Shown: in pieces, positions 17,741 to 26,886 of the stretch
How positions within the stretch are numbered: the first letter of the stretch is position 1
How the letters are laid out: every line of letters begins with the position of its first letter
From: Acinetobacter sp. YWS30-1
GTDB taxonomy: Bacteria; Pseudomonadota; Gammaproteobacteria; Pseudomonadales; Moraxellaceae
Direction of reading: 5' to 3'
Assembly: GCF_033558715.1 (NCBI RefSeq)
Contig: NZ_CP114607.1
Coordinates: forward strand, 1-64,000
DNA: 64,000 nucleotides
Notes under the pieces: model-generated
What the model was told of the DNA's origin: nothing
Database searches by the model: none
Seen by the model: only the letters and a program-made list of their open reading frames with translations
Made by a program: the position numbers and the translations under genes

Positions 17741-18141
17741 GTATGAATGGCTCAACCAACATCAACTGACTGTGCCATCGAGTTCTCCAACCGCCAAGGC
17801 GATCAATTACACTCTGAAGCGTTGGCCAGCTTTAAGCCGCTATCTGGATGATGGCAATCTACCGATTTGCAATAACTGGGTGGAAAACCAGATGCGCCCC
17901 TGGGCGTTGGGACGTAAGAACTGGTTATTTGCAGGTTCGCTGCGCAGCGGTCAGCGAGCAGCCAATATTATGACATTAATCCAGTCAGCAAAGCTGAATG
18001 GGCTGGATCCCTATGCCTATTTAAGTGATGTGCTGAAAAGGTTGCCGACACATAAAGTGACTCAGATTGAAGAATTGCTACCACACCGCTGGAAACCTAA
18101 ATCGAATTAAAAAATAGGCATGGGGTTCAGCGGACGCTTAC
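17741..18141 (+). mobile_element. IS66-family fragment (right end)
   Basis: The last ~120 codons of an IS66 tnpC (17741-18110) and the terminal repeat ending CGCTTAC at 18141. It is related to but not identical with the full copies at 39802 and 44392 (for example YTLKRWPALS versus YSLKRWQALC). The segment PIDNNWIEN of those copies reads PICNNWVEN here, so a conserved Asp is lost. Confidence 0.9.
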
Positions 18142-18197
18142 CAAATCAGGCCCATATGTTATACTTGAACTAACTTATGATGAATGGAGGCTTCTTA

Positions 18198-18227
18198 ATG
18201 ATTGATATCCTAACTTTGAACCGTTAG
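18198..18227 (+). CDS. Putative leader peptide MIDILTLNR
   Basis: Nine codons with a strong ribosome site (TGGAGG, 18185-18190). Its sequence overlaps nested inverted repeats: CTTTGAAC (18214-18221) with GTTCAAAG (about 18235-18242), and TATCCTAA with TTAGGATA further on. This is the arrangement of an antibiotic-sensing attenuation leader; the inducer is unknown. Confidence 0.45.
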   Translation: MIDILTLNR

Positions 18228-18324
18228 TTTAATACGTTCAAAGGCTCTGCTTATGCTCAGAGTATTAGGATAAATCTGTCTTCTTATAGGAAACCTTTAT
18301 TATACGGTTATAGTAAAAAGGCGG

Positions 18325-18345
18325 AGAGGAATCTTCCTCTTTTTT
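18325..18345 (+). terminator. Hairpin with T tract in the leader region
   Basis: AGAGGA-ATCT-TCCTCT followed by TTTTT. It lies between the nine-codon leader and the next small ORF, so it can act as an attenuator. Confidence 0.6.
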
Positions 18346-18365
18346 ATTTTAAAGGGAGATCTCCC

Positions 18366-18473
18366 ATGACACTTCGTAGAAAAGGGTACATCAATGAATT
18401 TGATGGCTTATTTGTGATACCAACAATCGGATTAATCCTGTTGAAATTTTATATTTCTATATTTAGAGCATAG
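18366..18473 (+). CDS. 35-residue membrane peptide
   Basis: Begins MTLRRKGYINEFDGLF after AGGGAG, with a hydrophobic segment (IPTIGLILLKFYISIF) and a basic end. It looks like a Gram-positive small membrane peptide or upstream leader. No family recognised. Confidence 0.45.
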   Translation: MTLRRKGYINEFDGLFVIPTIGLILLKFYISIFRA

Positions 18474-18494
18474 GCAGATTGCCTGTGCTCTTTA
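18466..18494 (+). terminator. Terminator overlapping the end of the membrane peptide ORF
   Basis: GAGCATAGGCA-GAT-TGCCTGTGCTC, followed by TTTATTTTG; the peptide stop codon lies in its left arm. Confidence 0.7.
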
Positions 18495-18559
18495 TTTTGT
18501 TTGTTTTAAATTGGTATTGAATGATACCAATATTACATGATTAATGGAGGAGATTATTT

Positions 18560-19423
18560 ATGACATTTAATAACAATGAAAATACACGTGTGTGGTTTAT
18601 TACAGGTGCAAGCAGTGGACTAGGATACGAATTCACAAAAAAAGCATTGGAGTCAGGAGAGAAGGTTGTTGGTGTTGCTAGAAATATTGAAAAACTGAAT
18701 GAGTTAAAATGCCAGTTTGAAGGAATGTTACTTCCTTTAAGTCTTGATGTTACTGATAGAAGTGCTGTTTCGACTACAGTGGAAACTGCCATTAAACATT
18801 TTGGAAGACTCGATATTGTCATTAACAATGCAGGGAATATGGTAATGGGAATGATTGAAGAATTTAGTGAAGATGAAGTTAGAAGCCAAATGGAAACTAA
18901 TTTCTTCGGTACAGTATGGGTAAGTCAAGCTGTTATGCCGTACTTGCGGGCACAAGAATCAGGTCATATTATCCAGATATCTAGTATTGGTGGACTGATT
19001 AGTGGTCCAATGTCGGGAATCTATAGCGCTAGTAAATTTGCTTTAGAAGGATTTAGCGAGGCTTTAGCACAAGAAGCTGCACATTTTGGTATAAAAGTAT
19101 CTATCGTAGAACCTGGAGGTTACTGGACGAATCTATACTTAAAAATGAGTTTTACTACACAGAAAAAAGAGTATGATTCATTACGTGAAAAGTTGGCCCA
19201 ACAATATTCAAACGAATCGGTGGATAGTGATCCTAAGTTAGCCGCCGAAGCTATAATGAAACTGGTTAATAGTGAGAATCCGCCTCTCCGATTAGTTCTG
19301 GGAAGCCTTGTATATGATTTAGCTGTTGAAAATGCAGAAAAACGTATATTTACATGGAAAGAGTGGGAATCAGTCAGTCGTTCTTCGGAACATGGGATTC
19401 CTGCACCAGAAGGATACCGTTGA
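18560..19423 (+). CDS. Short-chain dehydrogenase/reductase (SDR), Gram-positive-like
   Basis: 287 residues. Rossmann motif TGASSGLGYEF (residues 15-25), NNAG, catalytic Ser (ISSIGG) and YSASK. It is a classical NAD(P)-dependent oxidoreductase; the substrate is unknown. A strong GGAGG site precedes the ATG. Low GC and Firmicutes-type ribosome sites suggest transfer from a Gram-positive donor, together with the leader in front of it. The next frame begins inside its 3' end. Confidence 0.8.
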   Translation: MTFNNNENTRVWFITGASSGLGYEFTKKALESGEKVVGVARNIEKLNELKCQFEGMLLPLSLDVTDRSAVSTTVETAIKHFGRLDIVINNAGNMVMGMIEEFSEDEVRSQMETNFFGTVWVSQAVMPYLRAQESGHIIQISSIGGLISGPMSGIYSASKFALEGFSEALAQEAAHFGIKVSIVEPGGYWTNLYLKMSFTTQKKEYDSLREKLAQQYSNESVDSDPKLAAEAIMKLVNSENPPLRLVLGSLVYDLAVENAEKRIFTWKEWESVSRSSEHGIPAPEGYR

Positions 19424-20351
19424 ATTTGATCTGACCAGCGATAAGGACACTGATCTTGAGGTTACAGACATTAATATCCCTCCTTTTGTGAAGTTGAATG
19501 ATTTCCAATATGGAGGGGGAATTACCCAACGCTACAAAATCAAAAACACTAAATTAAAAACAAAGAATAAATCCTCAATACGCCTTCTTACAGTTGAATT
19601 TCCACAGACATTGCTAATTAAGCTGTACTCATTAATGACACCACCAGAAGGGTTATTACCGTCAAAATTGGGTGTTTGGGAATGGAGACAAACTTTCTAT
19701 AACAAAATGACTGGGGAGAGTTACTTTTGCTCATGTTTTAAAGATGCCCTCACCAAAGAATATGTAGGTTTAGTAAGGAAACACGCCCATCTTGCGAATG
19801 CGTTAGAAAATAATTCCTTTAAAGAATCGATCTGTCACATTTGCACAAAAACGAATTCCGATTTGATGTATTCCCACAATATGTATAGTTCATCCTTCAA
19901 AGCAAGATATGGGGCATACATCACTAAGCATTCCATACAGGAAAGTATTAGTGAAAGGGATGCAGAGAACTACATTAGAGAGTTAAAAGGTGTAGCTAGA
20001 ATAGGTGAAAGATGGGTAAATGAAACATTGTTGTTCAACTACATTAATTTGTTATTCCCTCAATTCACAGTTCAAAGAGAAGCATCACCCACCTGGTTAA
20101 ATAGACAAAGATTTGATGTGTATATACCTGAGCTAAATTTAGCTATCGAATACCAAGGGCAACAACACTATGTAGCTGTTGATCTATTTGGTGGAGAAGA
20201 AGGTTTAAAAAGAACAAAACAAAGAGATAAGGAAAAGCTCCAACTCAGTAAAATTAATGGTGTTGATATTATCTACTTTAGCTACAAAGAGAATTTAACT
20301 GAAAAATTAGTACAAAATCGATTGAAGAAGTACCTTAAAGAGTATGAATAA
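19392..20351 (+). CDS. VSR/DUF559-like PD-(D/E)XK endonuclease, N-terminus uncertain
   Basis: About 320 residues if started at 19392. The C-terminal 110 residues hold a very-short-patch-repair-like nuclease core: RFDVYIPELNLAIEYQGQQHY (D...ExQGxQH) followed by RDKEKLQL. A CxxC pair (SICHICTKTN) lies upstream. The first ~40 codons overlap the SDR gene in another frame, so the original 5' end may have been lost at a junction near 19420. AT-rich like its neighbours. Confidence 0.6.
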   Translation: MGFLHQKDTVEFDLTSDKDTDLEVTDINIPPFVKLNDFQYGGGITQRYKIKNTKLKTKNKSSIRLLTVEFPQTLLIKLYSLMTPPEGLLPSKLGVWEWRQTFYNKMTGESYFCSCFKDALTKEYVGLVRKHAHLANALENNSFKESICHICTKTNSDLMYSHNMYSSSFKARYGAYITKHSIQESISERDAENYIRELKGVARIGERWVNETLLFNYINLLFPQFTVQREASPTWLNRQRFDVYIPELNLAIEYQGQQHYVAVDLFGGEEGLKRTKQRDKEKLQLSKINGVDIIYFSYKENLTEKLVQNRLKKYLKEYE

Positions 20352-20440
20352 CAGGTTCTATATACTCTCAACTAGAAATATATTTACTAGGCCTTTTTAT
20401 TTGTTTTTTCTGTAGAAAAGAAAATTACAGAACCATCTAA

Positions 20441-20775
20441 AAGCGTGTCACAACAAAAAAGCGTGTCACAACAAATATATAAATTGTTTAAATACAATCG
20501 CTTATTTATTTTTATTGATTGACATGCTATCTGACGTGCTATTGACACGCTTTTTTCCATGTCAGTAAAAGCGAATCCAGAAAAAAAAATGCGTGTCAAC
20601 ATAGCATGTCATTAAATTAAATTCATTTAAGTATATGATATATATATAATTATATTAATAATTTATGACATGCTATTTTTTAGCAAGTCATATATATTTT
20701 TTGTTATAAATTAGTAGTTTATGTACTTTATTGACATGCTATTTTATTTTATTTAATCAATTTTTTTATTGACTC
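20441..20775. repeat. Cluster of TGACAYGC(TAT) repeats in both orientations
   Basis: Copies of TGACATGCTAT or near matches at 20520-20530, 20532-20542, 20602-20612 (reverse), 20666-20676 and 20732-20742. The related GCGTGTCA/TGACACGC occurs at 20443-20450, 20461-20468, 20543-20550 and 20591-20598. A 16-bp direct repeat (GCGTGTCACAACAAA) occurs twice at the left. The surrounding DNA is very AT-rich and has no gene. Function unknown; iteron-like. Confidence 0.7.
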
Positions 20776-20892
20776 TACAATGGTTCATTTCTACTTTTTT
20801 TGCTTTCCTAATCTACCCCATTTTTCTATACAAATAGAAAGTATTATTAAGTATATGATTTATATACATATATTATTTCCATAATATGTATC

Positions 20893-21562
20893 ACCCTCGG
20901 AATGATGAATCACATTCTTTGGCATGCCTCGATCATGCAATGCTTGCTCCAATGCATCGAGCACCATATCTGTATTCATCCGTGTCGATACTTTCCATCC
21001 AACAATTGCTCGTGAGAACACATCAATAATAAATGCAGTATAAACCCAGCCTGAATTTGTTTGAATATACGTAAAGTCACTCACCCACAGTTGGTCAGGA
21101 TGATCAGCAGTAAAATTACGTTTTACCAAGTCATCCGCTCGTTTTTGATCATCTCGGCTACGGGTGGTTTGTTTGTTCTTACCACGCCAAACACCTTTTA
21201 TACCTAGCTTTTGCATTAATCGAGCAACAGTACAGCGCGCAATAATATAGCCTTCACGTTTCAGTTTTTGCCAGACTTTACGTACACCATACCGACCTGA
21301 ACTTTCCTTCCAAATTCGTTTAATCTCCTCAGCATGATGCAAGTCATGTAAATCTCGCTTTGCTCGATGTTCTGGATTTTCACAGAGATCTAGAGTCCGG
21401 TAATAGGTTGAAGGTGCGATCGGTAAAATTCTACAAATCGCCTCGACTCCGTACAGCTCTTTATTATTATGGATAAAATCCACCATTATTTGTGTGGGCG
21501 GTCGAGCTCCGCCTGGGCGAAAAAAGCGGCTGCTTTACGTAGAATTTCATTGGCGCGTTGCA
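20893..21562 (-). mobile_element. IS3-family fragment (orfA end and orfB)
   Basis: The orfA C-terminus (LQRANEILRKAAAFFAQAEL) is cut at 21562 by the Tn5393 end. orfB starts at 21486 (MVDFIHNNKELYGVEAI) and runs to HDRGMPKNVIHHSE, where it is cut at about 20893. The integrase-core Asp in [10 protein letters not shown] is present but the rest of the core and the IS end are missing. A second relic of the same type is at 52294. Confidence 0.85.
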
Positions 21563-21643
21563 GGGGTCGTTTGCGGGAGAGGGCGAAATCCTACGCTAAG
21601 GCTTTGGCCAACGATATTCTCCGGTAAGATTGATGTGTTCCCA
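21563..21643. repeat. Tn5393 terminal inverted repeat
   Basis: Starts GGGGTCGTTTGCGGGAG and matches the long terminal repeat of Tn5393 as I remember it, with a few substitutions. It lies just downstream of strB, its usual place, and marks the transposon end. Confidence 0.8.
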
Positions 21644-21668
21644 GGGGATAGGAGAAGTCGCTTGATAT

Positions 21669-22505
21669 CTAGTATGACGTCTGTCGCACCTGCTTGATCG
21701 CGGCCGCGATAGCTAGATCGCGTTGCTCCTCTTCTCCATCCGCGTTCCAAGCTGCGGAAAGGCACCCATAAGCGTACGCCTGGTCGAGCAGGCGACGCGG
21801 ATCGACGTCCAGCGCACGAGAGAATGCGTCCGCCATCTGTGCAATGCGTCTAGGATCGAGACAAAGGTCGTCTCTGTCAGCCGGATCGTAGAACATATTG
21901 GCGGCGCCAAAGCCCACTTCACCGACCAGACCGACGGGATCTATCACCAGCCAGCCGCGACTGGAGAACATGATGTTTTCATGATGCAGATCGCCATGTA
22001 GCCCACGCAGTTCCGAGGCATTGCTCATCATTTGATCGGCTATAATCGCCGCGTGGACGTAGTCAGTTTGACAACCTGCGTTTTGATCATCGCGCGCCCG
22101 CTGAAACAAAGCTGCAAAGCGATCCCGGATCGGGAGAAGGGCAGAAGGCAGGGGTTCCTCAGATGCGGCATACAGCTTCGCCATTAGTTCCGCTGCAATT
22201 TCGGTCGCCTGGTAGTCGCCGTGCTCGGCAACGATGTGAGAGAGCATTCGCTCCCCGGCATATTCGAGCAACATCAGATTGTTCTCACGACCGAGCAACC
22301 GGACTGCTCCCCTCCCATTGCGCCATACCAGATAGTCGGCCCCGCGCAGTTCATCAGCAATGTCTTCTATAGGTTTCAATCCCTTGACGATTGCAGGAGT
22401 CCCGTCTGGCAATGAAACTTTCCAAACGAGGCTGGAAAAGGTGTCCGCAATGAGAACAGGTTGCGAAACGTGCCAATGAGCAGGAAAAACAGGCGGCATG
22501 AACAT
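21669..22505 (-). CDS. strB: Streptomycin 6-phosphotransferase APH(6)-Id
   Basis: 278 residues. It phosphorylates streptomycin. The kinase-like Brenner motif is LHGDLHHENIMFS and the metal-binding Asp lies in WLVIDPVGL. The start at 22505 (MFMPPVFPAHW) gives the accepted length; an in-frame ATG three codons upstream exists. It overlaps the strA stop by one base, so the two are coupled. Confidence 0.96.
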   Translation of the reverse strand: MFMPPVFPAHWHVSQPVLIADTFSSLVWKVSLPDGTPAIVKGLKPIEDIADELRGADYLVWRNGRGAVRLLGRENNLMLLEYAGERMLSHIVAEHGDYQATEIAAELMAKLYAASEEPLPSALLPIRDRFAALFQRARDDQNAGCQTDYVHAAIIADQMMSNASELRGLHGDLHHENIMFSSRGWLVIDPVGLVGEVGFGAANMFYDPADRDDLCLDPRRIAQMADAFSRALDVDPRRLLDQAYAYGCLSAAWNADGEEEQRDLAIAAAIKQVRQTSY

Positions 22506-23308
22506 CAACCCCAAGTCAGAGGGTCCAATCGCAGATAGAAGGCAAGGCGTTCGCGGTCGGGGGCTTCGATCCCCAATACATTGAATAGGACAGCGAAGGC
22601 GCGCTCTGCTTCATCTGGCGCTGCCCAGTTCTCTTCGGCGTTAGCAATCATGAGTGCCAAATCGGCATAGCGATCTGCTGTTCCGAGCCGCCCAAGGTCG
22701 ATCAGACCCGTGCATTGAAGAGTTTTAGGGTCCACCATGAAGTTCGGCATGCAGGGATCACCATGGCAAACAACCATATCGGTGCGCTCTTGGTCGAGCC
22801 GCACCGGTAGCTCTCGTTCGACACGAGCCAAAAGATCGAGCTGCGGCGTACTCTTGTCCTCGTCCGGTAAGAAGTCGGGATTGACGGCATTGCGGGACAC
22901 CACATCAACGGCGCGTCCGAACATTCGCGACAGCCTGCGCTCAAACGGACATTGATCAACCGATAGGCTGTGAACAGCGCCAAGTTGCTGCCCCATTGAC
23001 GGCCACGCTTTGAGCAAATCCGCTCCAGACAGATCAGCCGCCGGTACTCCCGGAATTGCCGTTATCACCAAGCATGCACCCTCCTGTTCCTCCTGCCAGT
23101 TGATCACCTCGGGGCAAGCCACACCTCGACCTTTGAGCCAAATGAGGCGGTCACGCTCTCCAGCGAGCTCACCGCGGCGGGAAGCAGGTGCGATTTTCGC
23201 GAAGGCATGCCCGTCACCACGTCGAAAAACAAAATCACCAGATTCTCCGCCTCTGACAGGCAACCAGTCAGAATGCGATTCACCAAAAAAAATATTAGTT
23301 CGATTCAA
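22505..23308 (-). CDS. strA: Streptomycin 3''-phosphotransferase APH(3'')-Ib
   Basis: 267 residues. Catalytic motif VVCHGDPCMPNFMVD and GLIDLGRLG. First gene of strA-strB from Tn5393. The Tn5393 tnpA/tnpR part is gone: only about 50 bp upstream remain before an IS3-type remnant, which may contribute the promoter. Confidence 0.96.
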   Translation of the reverse strand: MNRTNIFFGESHSDWLPVRGGESGDFVFRRGDGHAFAKIAPASRRGELAGERDRLIWLKGRGVACPEVINWQEEQEGACLVITAIPGVPAADLSGADLLKAWPSMGQQLGAVHSLSVDQCPFERRLSRMFGRAVDVVSRNAVNPDFLPDEDKSTPQLDLLARVERELPVRLDQERTDMVVCHGDPCMPNFMVDPKTLQCTGLIDLGRLGTADRYADLALMIANAEENWAAPDEAERAFAVLFNVLGIEAPDRERLAFYLRLDPLTWG

Positions 23309-23355
23309 TGGAGGTTCCTTCAGTTTTCTGATGAAGCGCGGAGGTGGCTCAACAG

Positions 23356-24040
23356 AGGTGGTTCCACTTGTTTGAACAACTAAAAGCGTATTTATAAGTG
23401 ATATTCCGCTCTAGTTAAGCCACCTTGTTTTGTTGGGGTAGCTGATCATAGTAAAACTCATTTGGTGTCATTTTGTCTAGACTTGAATGAGGTCGTTTCA
23501 GATTATAAAACTCAAAATATGCACTCAATTGCTTTTTCGCATCTGTGACACTGCTATAAGCTTTGAGATACACCTCTTCATATTTAACGCTCCGCCATAA
23601 TCGTTCAACCATCACATTATCTACCCATCGACCTTTACCATCCATACTGATTTGAATGCCATTTGATTTCAATACATCAATAAATGCATCACTGGTGAAC
23701 TGACTGCCTTGGTCTGTATTCAATATTTCAGGTGATCCATATTTTTCAATCGCTTCATTTAAAGCCGAAATACAAAAATCCACCTCCATACTAATCGATA
23801 CCCTATGCGCAAGTACCTTGCGGCTATGCCAATCAATCACAGCACATAAATAAACAAAGCCTTTTGCCATAGGGATATACGTTATATCCGTAGACCACAC
23901 TTGATTACTGCGCTGAATAGCCAATCCTTTGAGCAGATATGGATATTTACGGTGAGCTTGATTAGCCTGGCTTAAATTTGGTTTGCAATATAACGCCTGA
24001 ATACCCATTTTCTTCATTAAAGTACGTGTATGACGTCGTT
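23356..24040 (-). mobile_element. IS3-family remnant upstream of strA
   Basis: The 3' end of an IS3-type element with orfB from about residue 100 to the end (23415-24040): WSTDITYIPMAKGFVYLCAV, NTDQGSQFTS and NVMVERLWRSVKYEEV contain the DDE residues. The 5' part, orfA and left terminus are lost. Its 3' terminal sequence (TGGTTCCACTTG, near 23358) faces strA. Confidence 0.85.
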
Positions 24041-24213
24041 AGGTGGTTCCGCTAGGGTATACTGAAAATAAACTTGTCCTGTACCTGATTCCAGTAAAAC
24101 ACTCTCCGAAAATATCGAGACGATTCACGGTTGGTTACAGATAGTTTGGGTGTTATTTTTATCTCTATGCTTGATAGGCTTTATGAGCTTACCACAAATA
24201 ATTTTTCATTCGG

Positions 24214-25014
24214 TCAGTCCTCGCTTTCATCCGACCAATTTTGACTCAACTCACTCACCAAACGACTCTCATCGCATTTAAAATCAATATAGTGATAGGT
24301 ATTGGCAGGCAATAGCCAATCCTGCCCTGTCAGTGGACATTTTTGTTCCATATCTTCTGCCTGTGTCCAATCACGGTAATTCATTAGAAAATAATAGGTG
24401 GGTACACCTGTGCTTTGTTCAATGATACGGCACAATTCTCGACCTATTTTGCTATGCTCAGAATTGGGATTTTGCATTTGCTCTAAGGCAAAGGCTTCAC
24501 TTACTGGTTGAGAACCAAGCCACAAACGATATAACGCTTCAGCCTGACGATACCATGACCACACATTATCATAACAAGGGTGATCAGGTTGGGTATATGG
24601 GATTTTATATAGAGGAATGCCTTGTAAGGTTACTCCATCTAGTAAAGGCGAACTCCAGCCCCAACGCAACATGTAAAATTCAGATTGCGTTGGTACGGCA
24701 TAACGGGGAAGAGGATAGTCATGGTCTTCTCCGATATACAAGGTTTGAATGGGTTTACCTGCTAACTGTTCGATTTTATTGTGCATTTCTTGGGCATAGC
24801 TGTTCATATTTTTACGGTCAAGGGCATCCATTTCAGGACACACCACAGTCACGCGAGTAATATCATTTTGGCTAACAGCTAAATGATGGTTACGGGGTAA
24901 TATTTGTCCGTTGCCTTCTAAATTTCCTAAATAACAAAATACATCATGGTCGTGGCTATCATCATCTTCAGCGATACCTGTATATTGGGGTATGATAATA
25001 TCAAAGGCGTGCAT
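24214..25014 (-). CDS. DUF2310-like zinc-ribbon protein
   Basis: 266 residues, acidic, soluble, no signal peptide. I think it belongs to the DUF2310 zinc-ribbon proteins of Moraxellaceae; cysteines near the C-terminus (KCPLTGQDW, FKCDESR) could bind metal. The ATG has no strong ribosome site. It is flanked by two IS3 remnants and looks like chromosomal DNA of an Acinetobacter relative. No function known. Confidence 0.55.
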   Translation of the reverse strand: MHAFDIIIPQYTGIAEDDDSHDHDVFCYLGNLEGNGQILPRNHHLAVSQNDITRVTVVCPEMDALDRKNMNSYAQEMHNKIEQLAGKPIQTLYIGEDHDYPLPRYAVPTQSEFYMLRWGWSSPLLDGVTLQGIPLYKIPYTQPDHPCYDNVWSWYRQAEALYRLWLGSQPVSEAFALEQMQNPNSEHSKIGRELCRIIEQSTGVPTYYFLMNYRDWTQAEDMEQKCPLTGQDWLLPANTYHYIDFKCDESRLVSELSQNWSDESED

Positions 25015-25150
25015 TTTTATATCTCATGCTTAATTTATATTAAATATATTTGGGGATGTTGCTGTTGAAATTGGTTAAAGTGCTGTCTTGTAGTGTCAAT
25101 TTAACCTATACCGTCAATGCCGTACACTCTAAATATTAATAATACTTAAA

Positions 25151-25292
25151 CTACTTGATATTATAACTATAATTTTTCTTATCATATTTACCGAAATAAG
25201 GAACAGCTACATCCTTATGCACTGTATTATTACTATCAGTATATGTAATTACTATAGAGTCTTCGGTGTCAGAATATTTTATAGGATACTAA
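25151..25292 (-). pseudogene. C-terminal gene fragment
   Basis: Open frame of about 46 codons ending in TAG (25153-25151), with regular coding composition: the segments SDTEDSIVITYTDSNNTVHK and VAVPYFGKYDKKNYSYNIK. The upstream part was removed by the neighbouring IS3-type element. No family recognised. Confidence 0.4.
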
Positions 25293-25294
25293 TG

Positions 25295-25775
25295 TGGTTC
25301 CGTTAATTAGACAACTCAATTCAGTTTTATAAGTGATAAACCCGCTCTAAATATTTAAATTATGCTGCCATTACTTTTAGTAAATGTTGATCATAAAATT
25401 CATTCGGTGTTGCCTTATTCAAACTTGAATGAGGACGTATCATGTTATAAAAATCCAAATATTCAGCAATTGATTGTATCGCTTGTTTAACCGTATCGTA
25501 AGCCTTCAAATAGACTTCCTCATGCTTCACGCTGCGCCATAAACGCTCAATCATCACATTATCCATCCATCGTCCTTTTCCATCCATACTGATACGGATA
25601 TTTCGCAATTTTAACTCATTCAAAAATGCCTCGCTTGTGAATTGACTGCCTTGGTCTGTATTAAAGACTTCAGGACAACCATATTTCACAATTGCTTCTT
25701 GCAACGCATCTATGCAAAAGTCTGTTTCCATACTGATCGATACACGATGAGCCAGTGCTTTACGACTATAGGCAT
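25295..25775 (-). mobile_element. IS3-family remnant
   Basis: The 3' end of a second IS3-type element, similar to the one at 23356. orfB residues from YSRKALAHRVSISMETDF to the stop at 25360 include NTDQGSQFTS and NVMIERLWRSVKHEEV. Everything upstream is lost; the terminus begins TGGTTCCG near 25296. Confidence 0.85.
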
Positions 25776-25911
25776 GGTCTAAAATCCTAGACCCACATCA
25801 TTTTGATCATAATTGATTTGAGTAAGAAAGAATTATTATGCAATAACTTATCTTTAAAAATTAATGATGAGAAAGAGTTTTTTATAAATTCTTATTTTAA
25901 AGACTTTCTAA

Positions 25912-25939
25912 AATTAACATAATACGCGTTATACGAATC
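25912..25939 (-). other. pdif site 1 (XerC/XerD)
   Basis: XerD arm AATTAACATAA, spacer TACGCG, XerC arm TTATACGAATC. On the plus strand it reads D then C. Confidence 0.85.
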
Positions 25940-25941
25940 CC

Positions 25942-25970
25942 AAGGCATGGCTTTTAGTCATGCTTTTTTT
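25942..25970 (+). terminator. Terminator adjoining the XerC arm of pdif 1
   Basis: AAGGCATG...CATGCTTT stem with a T tract (25964-25970). It stops rightward transcription entering the resolvase module. Confidence 0.65.
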
Positions 25971-26039
25971 ATCAAAAGAGTATACCTGAATGATAGCGAG
26001 CCAAATCGCATACAATATCTATCATTAGACTTAATGCAA

Positions 26040-26092
26040 TAATTAAATGATAGTATTATCATTAATCTAATAGAATTAAGATTAAATGATAG
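26040..26092. promoter_or_regulatory. Repeats upstream of the resolvase gene
   Basis: Copies of AAATGATAG and its complement TATCATTA, including a palindrome around ATGATAGTATTATCATTA. Likely the resolvase binding (res) site and self-regulating operator. Confidence 0.55.
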
Positions 26093-26697
26093 AAATGAAT
26101 ACACGTATTTATCTACGAGCTTCAACTAAAGATCAAGATGCAGAAAGGGCTTTGCAGATTCTTCAGGATCTAAACCAAAACTTGAATTTGGGTGAAACCA
26201 TTGTGTACGTGGAAAACTATAGTGGTACGAAGTTAGACCGACCTGAATTGAATAAGCTACTGTCAGAAGCAAATCAAGGTGACACATTGTTAGTTGAAAG
26301 TATTGACCGCTTATCACGCCTAACCCAACGAGATTTTCAAGAGCTGAAGCGCAGGATCCAGGAGAAGGGACTTCGTTTAGTCGTAGCAGATCTTCCTACT
26401 ACCTACCAAATGATTCAAACCAGTGACAGCATTACTCATTCAATCTTGGAACTCATCAACAATATGTTGATTGATCTTCTGGCAACAATGGCCCGCCTAG
26501 ACAATGAGAAACGTATAGAACGTATTAAGCAGGGCCTGGCACGTTCGGGTTACAAACCAACAGGCAAGAAGGCAAATGAGGCTAAACATAAACGAATAAA
26601 AGAATTGCTAGTAGTTGGCAATATGACTAAGGAAGAAATTGCCAAAGCAGTGAATTGTGGAGTTGCAACTGTCTATCGAGTTGCTAAAGTTATCTAA
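26086..26697 (+). CDS. Serine recombinase/resolvase
   Basis: 203 residues. The N-terminal catalytic domain begins YLRAST with the nucleophilic Ser and has the conserved ESIDRLSR. A C-terminal helix-turn-helix (EEIAKAVNCGVATVYRVAK) binds DNA. It resolves plasmid multimers or cointegrates, and resolvase modules of this type are common on pdif plasmids of Acinetobacter. A second start three codons downstream (26095) is equally possible. It lies alone in its pdif module, reading away from pdif 1. Confidence 0.88.
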   Translation: MIEMNTRIYLRASTKDQDAERALQILQDLNQNLNLGETIVYVENYSGTKLDRPELNKLLSEANQGDTLLVESIDRLSRLTQRDFQELKRRIQEKGLRLVVADLPTTYQMIQTSDSITHSILELINNMLIDLLATMARLDNEKRIERIKQGLARSGYKPTGKKANEAKHKRIKELLVVGNMTKEEIAKAVNCGVATVYRVAKVI

Positions 26698-26747
26698 AAG
26701 AGGCTTATCTCAACGCGCCCCCAATGGGGCACCGCTGCATTCAGGTT

Positions 26748-26775
26748 ACTTCACATAAGAAATTTTATGTTAAAT
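26748..26775 (+). other. pdif site 2
   Basis: XerC arm ACTTCACATAA, spacer GAAATT, XerD arm TTATGTTAAAT; reads C then D. The C arm has CAC where others have CGT or CGC. Confidence 0.8.
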
Positions 26776-26886
26776 GATTGTTAGAAATGCCCCTTGATCG
26801 AGGCATTTTCTATAAAGAATACTAAAAACTAATTAAAGCCAACCAAGTTTCAAAACAAGGCAGTTCTCAGCAATCATATTTTTAAA

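Noticed and set aside
20441..20775. Possible CRISPR array
   Set aside because: Repeats are short (8-16 bp), irregularly spaced and occur in both orientations, and no cas genes are nearby.
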